A DNA stretch of 64,000 nucleotides from the NCBI GenBank assembly GCA_028023455.1, contig JAQFVV010006723.1, forward strand, positions 62,001 through 126,000, read 5' to 3'. This stretch comes from Epiperipatus broadwayi. Its lineage: Eukaryota > Onychophora > Udeonychophora > Euonychophora > Peripatidae. Each line of letters starts with the position of its first letter. The stretch's first letter is position 1. Positions 11,526-24,409 of the stretch are shown here, one piece after another. Below the pieces are notes generated by a model. That model made no database searches. It saw only the letters and a list, made by a program, of their open reading frames with translations, and was not told where the DNA came from. Position numbers and translations under genes: made by a program.

Positions 11526-14500
11526 TCTTAAACATATATAGTATATGAATCTAGAATAAAATGAAGATAATTGTTCTTGGAAGTATATGAATAAGCATGT
11601 GATATTGTTGTTATAAACATTGAATATGTATCAGTATGCCATATATAGTATTAAATATGCATTAATATCACAAATAAAATTATCAAGCTTTTACTCAATA
11701 AATTATTTTAAAAATTATAATGGGCATAGATATTTATATAAGTAGGTGCTTATATTATGTAAATCAATTCACAATTAATAATTGACTAGGTGCATGTAAA
11801 CAAAATGAAAAAGCAAAAACTAACGTTGTTGACCTTATAAATATCAGCTGTTTTTTAACCACAACTAATGAAAAATATGTGAATTGCAAGATATGTATAG
11901 CCAAATGCTTCTCCGATTAAAAAAGCAGCAGGAACAATAACAATGCTTAAATCTTGGATGATCAATCTAAATCCTTTTGCTGATTAATAGTCAACATGTT
12001 CAGCAAACCAGAATTGTAACCAAAGAAAGAATGATATGAACAACAATGCTGCATAATGCATAAGCTTATGAAATGATAGTGAATAGGGTGAGGAATTCTA
12101 TAGCCATTCTAAATACCCTAGAATTAACCTCTTTGAACACCTTCTAAACATGAACTAAGTTGTGGTAAAATTAAATTTTATTATAGAATAATAAAGATGA
12201 TTTTCAAATATAAAAATGATTTTAAAATAAATATGCACAGTAATTTGAAATAAGCAAATCGAATTAATTATAGTGATCCAAATTGAGAAATCAAATTATA
12301 ATACTTTTTTAATAAAATTACATTTTTATTAGATGTTCTACTAATGCTCAAATAATTCATTAAAATATCTATTAGTTTGTGTCATGTATTTTTTTAGCAA
12401 ATATACTTAAAATTATTTATATTTTTATAAGTATTTAAAATTTTTGTCAATATGTGGAATGATTTCTGGTTGATAAGTGGAATGATGTAAACAAACAACT
12501 ATGATAAATTTCGTAAATAATAAAACAAATATTTATTCTACAGAAAAATAAATATAAAATTACAAGTATTCCATATTTGAGTCCACAGACCCAAAGGCTT
12601 TCATGTTACTTTCTCAAAATTTATGATGGAAGGATCAAAAGTTTACATCATATTTTATTTTAAAAAAATTCAATTGGATTAACAAAATAATTTAGCAAAT
12701 TAAAATAAGCTTTCTATTGTTTAATTATAAAAGCGTTCTCACTTATCAATACATTTATACAACGATAATAACCTTTATATGTAGTGTCCATTCATAAATA
12801 TTTAGCATAATCATCAATAATAATATCTTACCAAAAGAGTAATAAGACAGATGTGTCTTGTCAATTTATGCCTATAATACACTTTTAAAATTTTTAAATT
12901 AATTATTGATCATATTTTGTTCTCATTTTTAGCAAAGCTCAAATATAGGACTCATATCTTTACAATGAATCATTCACATTTAAGCCAAACAAGAATGCTA
13001 TAGAGATACAGTAAAATTTCTCAATATCTTGATAAAATTACTAAAATTCCAGATAAAGTCATGGTAAAATATTACACATGCTTTACTAAACATACTACAA
13101 ACTACAAACAAAATCCTTTTTCCAAGAATTAAGTAAGACAAAGTGAAAAGTATGATGGCCTAGCTCATGAAAGTACACCTACTTTTGAAGGCTAATATCT
13201 ATGGCTCATTAAATAGGAATTGCCTCAAAATAAAAAATAGTCTAAACTACTATTTCCAAAATATATGAATATGAGTATATAAATGTTAGAAAGACAATAA
13301 ATAATAATAAAAAAAGACAATGTTTCCATTTTTCTCCAAAAATAAGCTAACAAAATAATGATAAAGACTAACACTACCATCTCTAAGTCTACTGGCATCA
13401 ATAAGCATTCCTAAAATAGAGGGACTAAGCTACTATTTCTAATCCAAAATACTACAGCCAACAAATGTAAAAGATAATAAATAATAATAAGTAATGAGAA
13501 ATATGACTCCATTAACATTATCCCATAAATAAGCATAAAATAAACACTAAAAACATAGATCTACTTATTCAGCTTACGGAATAACAATATACTTTTATAA
13601 ATAAATGATTCATATATAAAAGGGAAACATAATATTTTAAAATATGTAAGTATGATAAATGACTATTCTAAAAATTTTAACTCAAAATATTTTAAAATAT
13701 GGTGTAATATGAAAATAATACACACATGAAATAAAACATGGTATGCAAAATCATAAATATGAATAAATTTATCTTTTACCACTCAAATGAAATAAATTAA
13801 ATAATGTCCTTCAGATTTCTTCTTTTGTTTTCAGAAAACTATTAAACTGAAATAGGAACATAAATATTGGGCAACAAAGTCTTGTGGAGAACAAACGTAT
13901 CCAACATAAAATGCAATATAATTAAAATATAAAATCTAGAAGATAAAAGTACTTTCTGGATATCCTTAATAAAAATTTCAAATGATTATGCTCCCAAATA
14001 ATAAGATAGACTTATGGTTATTCATTAAATAAGTATCCATGGATTTAAATTATGATAAATGTTTATTAATTTGTAATAAATATCTCCTTAACATTTAAAT
14101 CCAGGTTTTCTAAAATTAATCCATCAAAAGAATTGTCTTAATTTTCAATAATAATGGAACATTTTGCAGAATACTTCTGATAAATCATATTTATCCAACA
14201 TTATCAAGTATTTTCAGGAGAAAAATACTTATTTTTAAATGTCATATTTATAACCACAATGGTCTCCATAGAAATGCTGTGGGGGGAGGTAGAGCTTACG
14301 GGGGTTTTAAATATTGCAGGCATTTATAAAATAATTAAAATGCAGAAAAGTCATTTAAGTTCATTCACATATAAGATAATGTCCTTTTTGCAGATATATT
14401 TTATATTTTATTTTTTGAAATGAATAACTTTTAATTCTTCATATTTATCAAATAGTTCATTGTATGTTGATTTTATATTATCCCTGCCTTGAGAAAATTA

Positions 14501-16149
14501 TTTTCTTTCAGGGAGAAAAAATAAAACAATCATAATAAATGAATTCTTTTATCTGTGTTGTCATAAGTTAACAAAATATGTCTTTTATTTAAATAAGCAC
14601 AAATACATTTTTTATTGAAGTATAAAACTATTATTAATTTAATATTTCTTTTGTAGATTTAAAATAAATTCTTTTAAATGTCTGATAAGATACACTCATC
14701 ATATCAAAATATAGTTATTATTTTGAATTAAACGTCTTTTACTCTAAGTAAATAAATTCTAAATAAAATTTGATATGAACAAATATTTTAAATAAAATAT
14801 CAGGAAATTATTAACACATGTAGTGTCATTATTCCTACTAAGAATTTTAAATATATTGTGGCAAAATTAAATTTAAAGCAAACATTTGTGCAGGCCTTGA
14901 ATTTAAAAATAGCTCTTGTATCATTATAATGCCAATAATAATGACTGTTGAAGTTCTTCAAAGTGAAAATTTTAACTGATAAAATTTTAAACATATTAAT
15001 TAAATGGTATTACCACTAAAGCTGGCTGAAAAATGAAGATTTCAGTTCCTTTGGTGTTTGAATTCAGATAATTGCACCTAGATATTGTATTTAACCTATC
15101 ATACTTAAGCTAAAAGGTAATAGCATTTAAAGAAAATTACAATTTAAATTTAACTGGAGTTTTTAAAATTCAATTGCTAGTAATAAAATAAAATTAAAAC
15201 TGATTGAGAACTTTGAGAGAAACACAGTATGAGTGAATGTGAGTGACAAATGTCAATCTCACCTTATTTATAGTAGTCATGTGTCCAATTTACAAGACTT
15301 TTAATTAACCTTTTAATCTGTAACCTCTTCCCTGATCTATTATAACTAGGGAAGGTTGTCAAGTAAAAACCAAACTAATTAATATTCAAATTTTAAATAA
15401 ATCAATTTTTTTTCTAGACAATTAAAAATTAATTAAAAACACTTCCTGGTTGCACATAAAATAATTACACTATACAATTGAAATTTATATTATTAAAATA
15501 AAACAAATAATTTTTCTAGACAATATTTAATGTAATTATTTATTATTGTTTAAATCTAGACACATCTCTCAAAATAAATTTTAAACTATCTTTAAAATTA
15601 GATATTTGATAATTTAAAATAAATAATGTTAAATTTTAGATATAATATTTATTCATTCATTCAACATTCATTTATTCATTACTTTAAAATTCTATGTTTA
15701 ATTATTAGCTTTATTAAACTCTTTCTAAATAAATAAATCTAAAATATTTAACTAAAATATTAGGTCTTAAAATTAAAATTAATTAAAATATTATAGCTTT
15801 AATTTAAGTACCATCAAACCAAAAATATAGAATTTTAACCTGGTTTCTTAATATTCAAACTTAATACAAGCTTTTTTAAAATATATTTAACAATTAAATT
15901 AGAAATAAATTAATATTATTAACTTGGAAATGCATTATCTATAATTTAAATTACTGTCTATTTAAATATTTAAAGATTTTAGCATAATAAACACTTATTT
16001 AAGCTTTAAAATATAATTTAAGCTATCAAAAATCATTTTACAACTATATTACCTATAAAATACTGCTATACTAACTATTCTATGCAAGAATTGTGGCTTT
16101 ATAAAGCATTAATAAAATCTATTGATTACAGAACTATATATATATATAA
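11526..16149. other. 4.6 kb of AT-rich intron without recognised features
   Basis: I found no exon, RNA gene or coding transposon remnant. Short A/T-rich words dominate. A ATTCATTCATTCAACATTCATTTATTCATT stretch near 15650 is simple sequence. A GC-richer patch near 15200-15370 is unassigned. Confidence 0.4.
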
Positions 16150-16197
16150 AATACATATTTTGCGGGTTTATCCGTGTTAAAAACTTTTAATATCAAT

Positions 16198-16792
16198 TTA
16201 CTGACGTTTCGACTTGGTCACACAAGCCATCCACAGAGTTATAAAAAGGTAGAAAGACGGTTGTAGAGGCACTACAATCACTGGTTTGAATAAAACATTA
16301 AAAATCCCACCAATAGCAAAAATGTTAAATTTAAGAATGTTTTTTAAAGAAATCTTTCCAAATAGGAGGAAGTTTGCACGTATCATCTCGCTTATTGATA
16401 CAATCTGGTCTTTAAGTATCTCAATGGCTTCTCTAATTTTGCATTGGTAGAGATTATCACATCTGGATCTTGATCCTGGTACTAGAAAAATCAATTTTAT
16501 GACCTGAATCTATAATATGGAGTGAGAGTGCTGATGATGATGAGTGTTGTTTAACTGCATTAGCATGCTCATCTCTCCTAACACTGATGCGGCGATTACT
16601 CATACCTATGTAAGAAGCTTTACAATTTTTACATGAGATTTGATAGACACCATGAGATTCAAGAGGGATTGAATCCTTAGGCTTGGTTATTATATTGCTG
16701 ATCTTTTGATGAGCAGAAAATGCTGTATCTATATTATAGCGTTTAATATACATCCGATACTGTCTGTAGTTCCTTTTACATATGGAACACAA
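16198..16792 (-). pseudogene. PLE GIY-YIG endonuclease domain
   Basis: Frame 16792-16457 has GVYQISC and ASYIGMSNR, the two halves of the GIY-YIG signature, with the KNCKA cysteine motif between them and the downstream R-x-x-x-H (RRDEHANA). The following frame (16494-16198) holds the last helices (REAIEILKD, RANFLLFGK). A one-base shift near 16470 separates them. The domain would nick DNA at the integration site. Confidence 0.83.
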
Positions 16793-17483
16793 ATCCTAAT
16801 AGCTGACTTATCATCTTTTTGTTTCCTATTTTGTCTATTTTGGGCTTGAAATAAGGCTTTTTTATAAATTTGTAATTATAACTATTTGCTAATAAAACAC
16901 TATTAATATGATTTATTTCTTCTTTCAGATGTGTGTCATCTGAAAGGTTAATTGCTCTATTTAAAAGAGTTTTGGCTACAGAAACTATCTGAGTTGGGTG
17001 ATGATGAGAATGGAAATGTAAATATCTGTCTGTGTGTGTATCCTTTCTGTAAATAGAAAAAGATAAACTATTTGGTGTTCTGGTGACTAGAACATCAAGA
17101 AAAGGGAGTTTTCCATCAGACTCTGTCTCCATTGTAAATTTAATATGAGGATGCATATTATTTAAATGTAAGAAAAAATCATCTAATGTATTTTTTCCAT
17201 GTTGCCATATGACAAAAGTGTCATCTATGTATCTGAGCCAAATGAGAGGTTTTAAAGATGATGATTCTAAAGCACGAGTTTCTATATATTCCATGAATAA
17301 ATCAGCTATTACTCCTGAGATAGGTGAGCCCATAGGAGTACCAAAAACTTGTCTGTAATGCTGTCCATTGTATACAAAATATGTATTTAAGAGACAATGT
17401 TTAATCAAAGCAATAATATGGTCTGGTAAATTGCAACGTTGTGAGATTATATTTAAAGCTTCATCAATTGAATGTTTTAACAA
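16776..17483 (-). pseudogene. PLE reverse transcriptase core
   Basis: This 235-residue frame covers the central and C-terminal parts of the RT: PMGSPISGVIADLF near residue 52, then RYIDDTF (the two catalytic aspartates), LPFLDVLV, a His-rich HFHSHHHPTQ region and the KTLLNRAI thumb segment. It lacks the N-terminal RT motifs, which are frame-shifted upstream, and it is cut from its GIY-YIG domain at 16776-16792. In an intact element this enzyme would copy RNA from a nicked end. Confidence 0.85.
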
Positions 17484-17825
17484 GAAACATCAAAACTGAC
17501 AGAATGTCACTAGATTAATTTTTAAACTTTTTAAAACAAATAAAATGAAGAGATTTTTAATATATGATTTAATAGATGGGTTGTAGGTTTAATGAAATCC
17601 GATAAGTATCTAGCTAAAATAGAGTTGGAGAACCTATTGCACTTACTATTGGACGAAGAGGTGTATCTGGTTTGTGAATTTTTGGAAGTCCATAAAATTT
17701 TGGACAGACACAAGATTTTTCACGAGGGATTATTTTATTTTTTATCTCTGTTTCAATAGGTGATTTATTAATAATAGCTTTTGTTGTTTTTTCCAAATAT
17801 GTAGTATGATATATATATATATATA

Positions 17826-20234
17826 ATTAGATTCCAACCAGTCATAACCTAAACATTCACAGTAAATATAGTAATCAATATTTCTCACTGCTGTCAAGGC
17901 AACCTTCTCCTCTTTTTAATAGCAAGAATGGCACAAAATTTGATTTGACATTTAGCTTCTGCCAAAGATAAAAGTCACAGTATCTATTTGTAACAGACAG
18001 AACTTTACAAAAGACAACATCGTTTTACAAATAATTTTATTTGTTTATCATTAGTCTTAATTTATAAATAGAATATATTTCCAATTCTAAGTTATGTATA
18101 TCTTTATCAGCATGTGTATATAGCTCTGAATTATTACTTTATTTTAATGTAATATGCTAGGAAAGAATTATTATTTAATATCGTATTACAGAAATGGATT
18201 CTTATATTAAGGATTTTTTTAATTTCCATTAAATATTTTGTAGAATGATTTTAAAAAAAGTAAAATATTTGGAAATTATTAGACTGTGCTGATATTAATA
18301 TCATGTTTCAGGTAAAGAAAAAAGAAATATTTCATTTGTAAATAGATTCATGCTTGTAAATATGCTGGTATGATATATATCATCGTCATCATTATCATTA
18401 TTATCTTCATTATTAACAAATAAAAATGCATGTGAAATAGATTAAAAAATAAGTTTGCGTTCTAAATATTATCACTCTTCTTTTTTCTGCTTAGAAGCAA
18501 ATTACAGTTCTACCACTTAGTGTAAAACTTGAGTAATTAATCAATACTGATGCTAGAGTTTATCAAATTACTACCCAGAAATTGAGTAAGAAAATTGTTA
18601 AAGTCATTTGATATTTTATTAACTTTCTATTTTAATTTCTAGATTGTTAAATTTAATCTAAGAGAGGGAATAAATTTTGTTTCTATTTTTGAATCTGATA
18701 TTCAGTCTACTTCTAGTTTTTTTAATTCCATTTGGGAATTGATCTATTATTGTGCGTATATGCTCACTTGCCATGTTTGCAATATTGAGGTTTGTCAAAG
18801 GAATCACTGATATTCACATTTCTAAAAAAAGGTAGTGTTATCATTATTTTGTTTTTAAAACCATTGAGAAGTAGTAAGAGAGCTTAGTTGCTAGATACTT
18901 TTAGTATATCTCTTACAATTGCTATAACAAAGCAGTTTTATACCTTTATTATCAGAGATTTAGTATACTTAAACTTTATAAATCCAAAAATATAAATTGG
19001 CAATAGTTATTTCAATATAATAAAATTATGTTTGACAATGAAAAATTGTAAATATACTATTTAAAGTTATAATAAATAAAATAAGTTAGATGTCAACTTA
19101 AAGCAGACATTTATTTATTGACAATATCTTATTAGCAAATCCTTGATTTATTACTTTATTAATCACTTAAAGTCTGTATAGAAATTTTTTATCTATTGTT
19201 TTAACTATTTGAATGCTTTCAATCTTTTCATCATCATACTCAAATATGCATTTAACATAACTAATATCCTTCAGTTTCTGCAGAAAGTTTTCTCTCTCCC
19301 CCCCAAAAAAAAAAACCACGAGGGAGCGCTCGGCCACCAAAAGTATGCATATGTCACTCATGATGTGATGCTTTGTGTTGCAAAATGGCTTCTACTTAAA
19401 TAAGATAAAAAGTTCCTGTATATAGACTATATGCTAAAAAATCCTATTAGTCATGTGAAACATTTTTTTCAGACTAAAATTTTTATATATCCCAATAAAC
19501 ATATCTTTTTGATCTTTATTACCACCTTTCTTATTCTTTTTTTGCCTTCACCTATTTTATTGTAAGCAGTTTCAATAATCACATTATCTTTATATTCCTT
19601 AATTTTTTATAAAATCTTGAATAAAAAATTATACATCATTATCTCTTTGATTCTCTCTACTTTTAAATTCATTCCACTCTATAAAATTTATTCTGACTGT
19701 CTTTCAATATGCTATTCTCCAAAAATAAATGTTTAACACTATCTTCTTCAACTCTATATACATCCTTATTCCATTTTGCTTTTTTTTCTCTGATATCTAA
19801 ATCTTCTCCTTTTATCAAATAATAAGCTGTCTTTAGTTTTAAACATTTTTGATACTTTATTTATTTTCTATTTTATATAACTTCAAATTTAATCACATTT
19901 ATTTTCCATAATTCTGATTTTTAAAACATCTATCCTTTCCCCCATCTCTCATAATTATATATCTTTAATAAATTATTTACACATTTATCCCACGTTTTAT
20001 GTAAACACATGGACACAAATTGGCTGTGTAAAACTGTTCTTGTCCAATAGTTTATTGTTCTCTCCATATAAACCAATTAAACTCTATTTTTATTAATCTA
20101 TTTTCCATTTATATATTATAAGCTTCCAAATAGTTTTTATTTACTTTTAATTTTTTTCATTAAAAAAAATTCCACCCATTTTCTCTTGAATGACTTTTTT
20201 CCTATATACAATTCACCATCTGATGCATGTCTAT
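17826..20234. other. Intron sequence without recognised features
   Basis: AT-rich with short simple repeats. A C7A11-type homopolymer stretch lies near 19297-19315. No exon, tRNA or transposon coding motif was seen. Confidence 0.4.
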
Positions 20235-20575
20235 ATATATTCATAGTATTATTTTCAGGAGCTTCCATATAATAAAAATATAATAACTAAATAACTGACA
20301 TTTCAGTACAATAACAAGTACTTTCCTCAAAGCTTCTACTTTCCCAAATTATAAGAATGTGTGTGATGAAATTTAAAATCATTATTTTTTTCCTTTATTT
20401 TCTTCTCATTCACAAATTCTGTTAGTTGAGAAGTTTTAAAAAATATTTTATCCTCCAATAACTATTTCCAAATATTGTTTAATTTTCTTTAATTCACACT
20501 TTTTATCTATGCTCTTAGGTCTTTTAAAAATCTCTATAGCTTGCTTTTGCATTCTCTGGTCATATTTTTTAATTT

Positions 20576-21276
20576 CTATAGAATATGTGTTATATTAAAA
20601 TTGATGTCATGGTTAGTTAATTTAATGTGTGAATAAATGGCTGATGGATTAGATTTTTCTTTAATTGCCAAAATGCATTCTTTCTTTCTTATGTTTATTC
20701 TATTATTGACTGTCCATTGTGTATGTAAACAAACTCCACATGAAATTTCATATACACCATGACACTCCAAAAGAATTTTATCTTTAGGGTATGGAAATAC
20801 TTTATTATTTTTTAATGTAATATAAATTACCAATTTTATCAGTTAGTCCATTTATATATGGCAGAAAAGTCTTAATTTTTGAAGTATAAAAATATTTTTC
20901 TTATTATATAAAAAAGCCTTATTAATAATCCTGTGATCAAATTTCTTTATGAAGAAGCATATTTTAATAGCATAGATATCTTGGTAAAATAGCTGTCATC
21001 AAAAAGACTCTTAGTTCTATCTAAAAACGTCTTTGCCTCTGAAATAATTGTGCTTGGTGATAATAAGAAAAAAAAATGTAGATATTTCCCAGTGCATGTT
21101 TGCTTTCTATATATAACATGGAATAAAGAACCACCTTTATTTCTATCAATTAAAACATCCAAGAATTGAAATTGGTTATTTTCTACTTCCATAATAAATT
21201 TGATGTTGTTGCAAAAAGAATTTAAGAAAATTAAAAATTCATCAAGAGCATGCTTACCATGAGGCCAAACACACAC
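20576..21276 (-). pseudogene. PLE RT thumb and GIY-YIG remnant (left arm)
   Basis: Frame 21276-20947 encodes WPHGKHALDEFLIFLNSF, FQFLDVLIDRNKGGSLF and YRKQTCTGKYLHFFF, the segment after the catalytic YxDD. Frame 20833-20576 encodes GVYEISCGVCLHTQW and NIRKKECILAIKEK, the GIY-YIG region. The second half is damaged: TQW replaces the usual SYIG. The catalytic YxDD and all earlier RT motifs are missing. Confidence 0.8.
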
Positions 21277-21328
21277 TGGGAGAAATCTATATTTTTCTTC
21301 TCATCACCATCCAGCACAATTATTTTCA

Positions 21329-21809
21329 GTGCCAAAGACATTATTAGATAGAACTAAGAGACTTTTTGATGACACCAATTTGTATCAAGATATCTATGAT
21401 ACTGAAAAATTGCTTCGTTATAAAGGTTTTGATGACAGGATTATTAATAGAGCTTTTTTATATAATGCAAAAAAAAAAAAATTTGATATTTCAAATATTA
21501 AGACTATTCTGCCATATATAAAAGAAGTAGCTGATAAAATTGGTAATGTTTTTAAAAAAGATAATATCCACACAATTTTTATTACATTTGAAAATAATAA
21601 TAATAATAAAGTATCATCGTATATATGAAATTTCATGTGGAGTTTGTTTACATTCATACATTGGACAGACCAATCATAGAATAAACATAAGAAAGGAAGA
21701 ACACATTTTGGCAATTAGAGAAAAATCTAATTCATCAGTCATTTATTCACACATTAAATTAAAAAACCATTACAACAATTTTAATAAAACACATTCTGGT
21801 AAACATTGA
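21329..21809 (+). pseudogene. PLE GIY-YIG remnant (right arm)
   Basis: Two overlapping frames. The first (21329-21628) has KTLLDRTKRLFDD, YKGFDDRIINRAFLYN and ILPYIKEVADKIGNVFKK, the PLE linker. The second (to 21809) has RIYEISCGVCLHSYIGQTN and NIRKEEHILAIREK, an intact GIY-YIG core. A frameshift in an AAT repeat near 21595-21610 separates them. Confidence 0.82.
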
Positions 21810-22135
21810 ACAATATAACCAGAAATTGCTAAAGGAAGCTATAGAGATGTTTTTAAAGGCCTAGGAGCATAAATGAAAAGTGTGAATGAAGAAAATTGAC
21901 AATATTTGAAAGAAGCTATTGGAGGATAAAATAACTTCTTAACCAATAAAATTTGAGAATGAGGAGAAAATAACAAAGGAAAATAAATAATGATTTTAAA
22001 TCTCACCACACACATTCTTCTGATTTGACAGAAAAGCTCTGAGGAAAATATTTGTTATTGTACTGAAATATCAGGTATTTTAGCTATTATATTTTTATGA
22101 CATGGAAACTTCTAGAAATAATACTATGAATTTAT

Positions 22136-22920
22136 TATTTATCCATGAGAATGTTAGAATTAATATGTATATATAATTCGCAGTAACACTCTGTTAATTG
22201 GAAAATAAATCAGTTAACAGTAAAATGATAAGAAAAAATGCAATATTTGGCAAATTAAATTTTCATCTAGGGTAATATAAAACATGTGTAACTGTATATA
22301 TTGGTGTAGTGACTAAATACAATTAATTTTTAATTAATAAATCAGTACTAGCCACTCAAATTGAGTATGCATAAAAACAAGTTTCCATACATGTTCAATT
22401 ATATTTCTTGATCATTACCTCCTCCACCTAATAATTTATTACATTAACAAACCAAATAATCTGCTTGGTTTGAATAAAAAATGGCAAACAATAAACTTAT
22501 TAACAGCAACAATAACTTTAATAAAAGAATGATAATAATAATCATGATAATAAAAAATATATATTTACATATTTACAATTTAAAAAATTATATGGCAATC
22601 ATAAAAATCTTTGTAATTTACAATATCTAACAGCAAAATAGCTATAATAAAGTTTATTTGATTTACTTTAACATCTTTGTGAGCTCACATATATATTTTG
22701 TAGCCATAAATGTGGGAATATGGCCAACAATCATTGAATTCTAATGTCTGCAGTCAGTATAATATTTTAGCTTCTTTTGATTTTTTTCGAGACAGTTTTT
22801 TTATGAGAATTTCCATTGCAATTTTCTTCTGAGAATTTAAAATAGGCAGGTTTGCAGATTAATTTTTAGAAGCACATTTCTATGGATAATTATTTTAGAT
22901 GACTAGTTTTCTTTTTATAG
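22136..22920. other. Intron sequence without recognised features
   Basis: AT-rich, no exon or coding repeat recognised. A TTCTTTTTATAG tract ends it at 22920, just before an open exon-like stretch. Confidence 0.4.
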
Positions 22921-23075
22921 CAAAAAAACTCAAATATTTCTTCAATATTCAATAGTGATGAATAGATCAACAGCATCAAGGTTAATTTTAAGCATATTAT
23001 TGCCTATAGCTCCACACTTAGCTACACTCCTGGAAAGATCAGGGAAAGCATCCTGGAGGGTTCTCTCCATAAAAT
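22921..23075. other. Exon-like open stretch of unknown identity
   Basis: 155 bp lie between a pyrimidine-rich TTCTTTTTATAG and a GTAAG. It is GC-richer than its surroundings. On + it is open in one phase, with SRLILSILLPIAPHLATLL and GKASWRVLS. On - part of it is also open (LQDAFPDLSRSVAKCGAIG). The + reading faintly recalls the anticodon-binding part of class I tRNA synthetases, but the motif that should follow is absent. It does not fit the aminopeptidase. It may be a nested exon, a pseudogene piece or chance. Confidence 0.25.
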
Positions 23076-23079
23076 GTAA

Positions 23080-24008
23080 GATGTATGCTTACAAATTCTT
23101 ACAATTTTTTTTTTACTTCTGTCTAGTACAAGACATGCAGATCCAGTGTGTTACAATTCTTCCCATCATTTATTGGAAAGCAAGCTATTTTAGAAAGCTT
23201 CTGTTGGTTCCCATAGCAACATTTTTATTTTTTTTTCTGTCATATGTGATGTTTTCTATAGCAATGGTTCTTTTATTTCAAATCATAATATTATTTATTT
23301 AAAATAATAAAATAACACATTTTATTATTACACTTATTTTTAACATTTTAAAACCACTTTAAAATGTAATCTTTATAAATGTCTTTTGATATTTTGTTAT
23401 ACATAATAACAAAAAACATTCACATTAATCAACACCTGTAAACTCAGATGTGAGGGTTGCAATATATCTATTTTGTATAGGCTTGTTATTTTTATAAATT
23501 TCTGTGTTCCTTGGTCAATACAAAGCACATTAAAATTAACAGCTATTTTTTACTTTTTTGTTTTACTATCAAGCTACCCACCCAAATTAAAAAAAACATG
23601 TTAATATTTTCAGTTAATGCCAATTTACTTACATCATCATATAAATTTGAAACCAGTTTGTTATTTTGATAGTAAACCAAAGAAGGTGTATTAGATAAAA
23701 TAAAAAGGTACATTACTCACAGATCCAAAAACTCTTGACTGCTGAAAAATGTAAATCCAATTAATCTGGGTATATTGGATAGGATAGCATGAAATATTGA
23801 TTTAATCATCACTACCATGTGGCATATATTAATTATTAAAGCTTATTCTACATGGTATGATCATACTGAAAGAAAAATAATTTGCTACTGAATAGCATTA
23901 ATCATAGGATGTCTTGTTGGCTTTATGCTAATTCTAGCCAAAGAATAAAGAAATAATTAAAATAATGTTTTATATATTAACTGCTTTTATTAACAGAAAG
24001 CTAAAATG
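23080..24008. other. Intron sequence without recognised features
   Basis: AT-rich sequence. A longer open frame continues from the exon-like stretch, but it is hydrophobic low-complexity and T-rich. Nothing else is recognised. Confidence 0.4.
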
Positions 24009-24190
24009 AAGTAAAATAATTGTTTCTCCAATCACAATTGGAGTTTTTAGATTAAACTTGAAATAAAAGCATGAGGGGGAAGCAGAAATTAACTAAGTCA
24101 ATCCCTATTTCTAGACATCCCATGATTTTATTGCAATTTAAATCTAAAAACTCCAATTGTGGTTGAAGAAACAATTATTTTATTTTTTTA
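24009..24190. repeat. Small foldback (MITE-like) repeat
   Basis: Left arm about 24014-24068 (AATAATTGTTTCTCCAATC ... ACTCCAATTGTG-type core) is the inverse of right arm about 24123-24183. A loop of about 55 bp separates them. Terminal words are AAAATAATTGTTTCT and AGAAACAATTATTTT. It is non-coding and looks like a miniature inverted-repeat element. Confidence 0.7.
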
Positions 24191-24409
24191 GTGCACAGTC
24201 AATAGAAGCATTTAATATAAAAAAAAATTATCTCTATTATTTTTTAAGTTATTAATATTGGCAGAATAAATGAAAATGTAAACCTATGTTATACTTTAAG
24301 TTGACTGGACCCTTATAGTTGATATATGTAGACATCACTAGGTATTTCTGATATATGTTAAAATGTATCTCTTATGAATATATCATATTTAGTATGTGTA
24401 AATAATATA

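Larger units (their letters stand above)
16150..17815 (-). mobile_element. Penelope-like element on -, broken
   Basis: On the - strand, 17796-17614 gives KFYGLPKIHKPDTPLRPIV and AIGSPT. After a frame disruption at 17480-17610 the RT core (17483-16776) has GTPMGSPISGVIADLFME, the catalytic RYIDDTFVIW, and KLPFLDVLVTR. The next frame (16792-16457) carries the GIY-YIG endonuclease: GVYQISCKNCKASYIGMSNR with RRDEHANAV. The C-terminus continues in 16494-16198. The 3' end has a TTTCGACTTGGTCACACAAG / GCGGGTTTATCCGTGTT signature that recurs in inverse at 26715-26780. The element is flanked by (TA)n at 16135-16150 and 17808-17825. Frameshifts make it non-functional, although all key motifs survive. 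Confidence 0.88.
20239..22135. mobile_element. Inverted-repeat Penelope-like element
   Basis: Left arm 20239-21280 (-) and right arm 21284-22135 (+) carry the same PLE C-terminal half and 3' UTR, joined 5' end to 5' end. Matching landmarks include FLDRTKSLFDD against LLDRTKRLFDD and YEISCGVCLH in both arms. At the outer ends, ACTGACATTTCAGTACAATAACAA faces TTGTTATTGTACTGAAATATCAGG. The left arm extends about 200 bp further into the RT (FLDVLIDRN). This is the third palindromic PLE in the window. Confidence 0.85.

Noticed and set aside
16515-16540. CTGATGATGATGAG in a PLE as a hammerhead core
   Set aside because: It has no helix II, no GAAA at suitable distance and no cleavage triplet. It lies inside the GIY-YIG coding region.
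22921-23075. Similarity of the + frame (ILLPIAPHLATLL) to the anticodon-binding domain of leucyl-type tRNA synthetases
   Set aside because: Only about ten residues match, the W-P motif that should follow is absent, no neighbouring exon fits, and the opposite strand is also open. It is kept only as an unassigned exon-like stretch.
22955-23302. 115-codon frame as a membrane protein
   Set aside because: The second half is T-rich low complexity. Only the first 120 bp look non-random.
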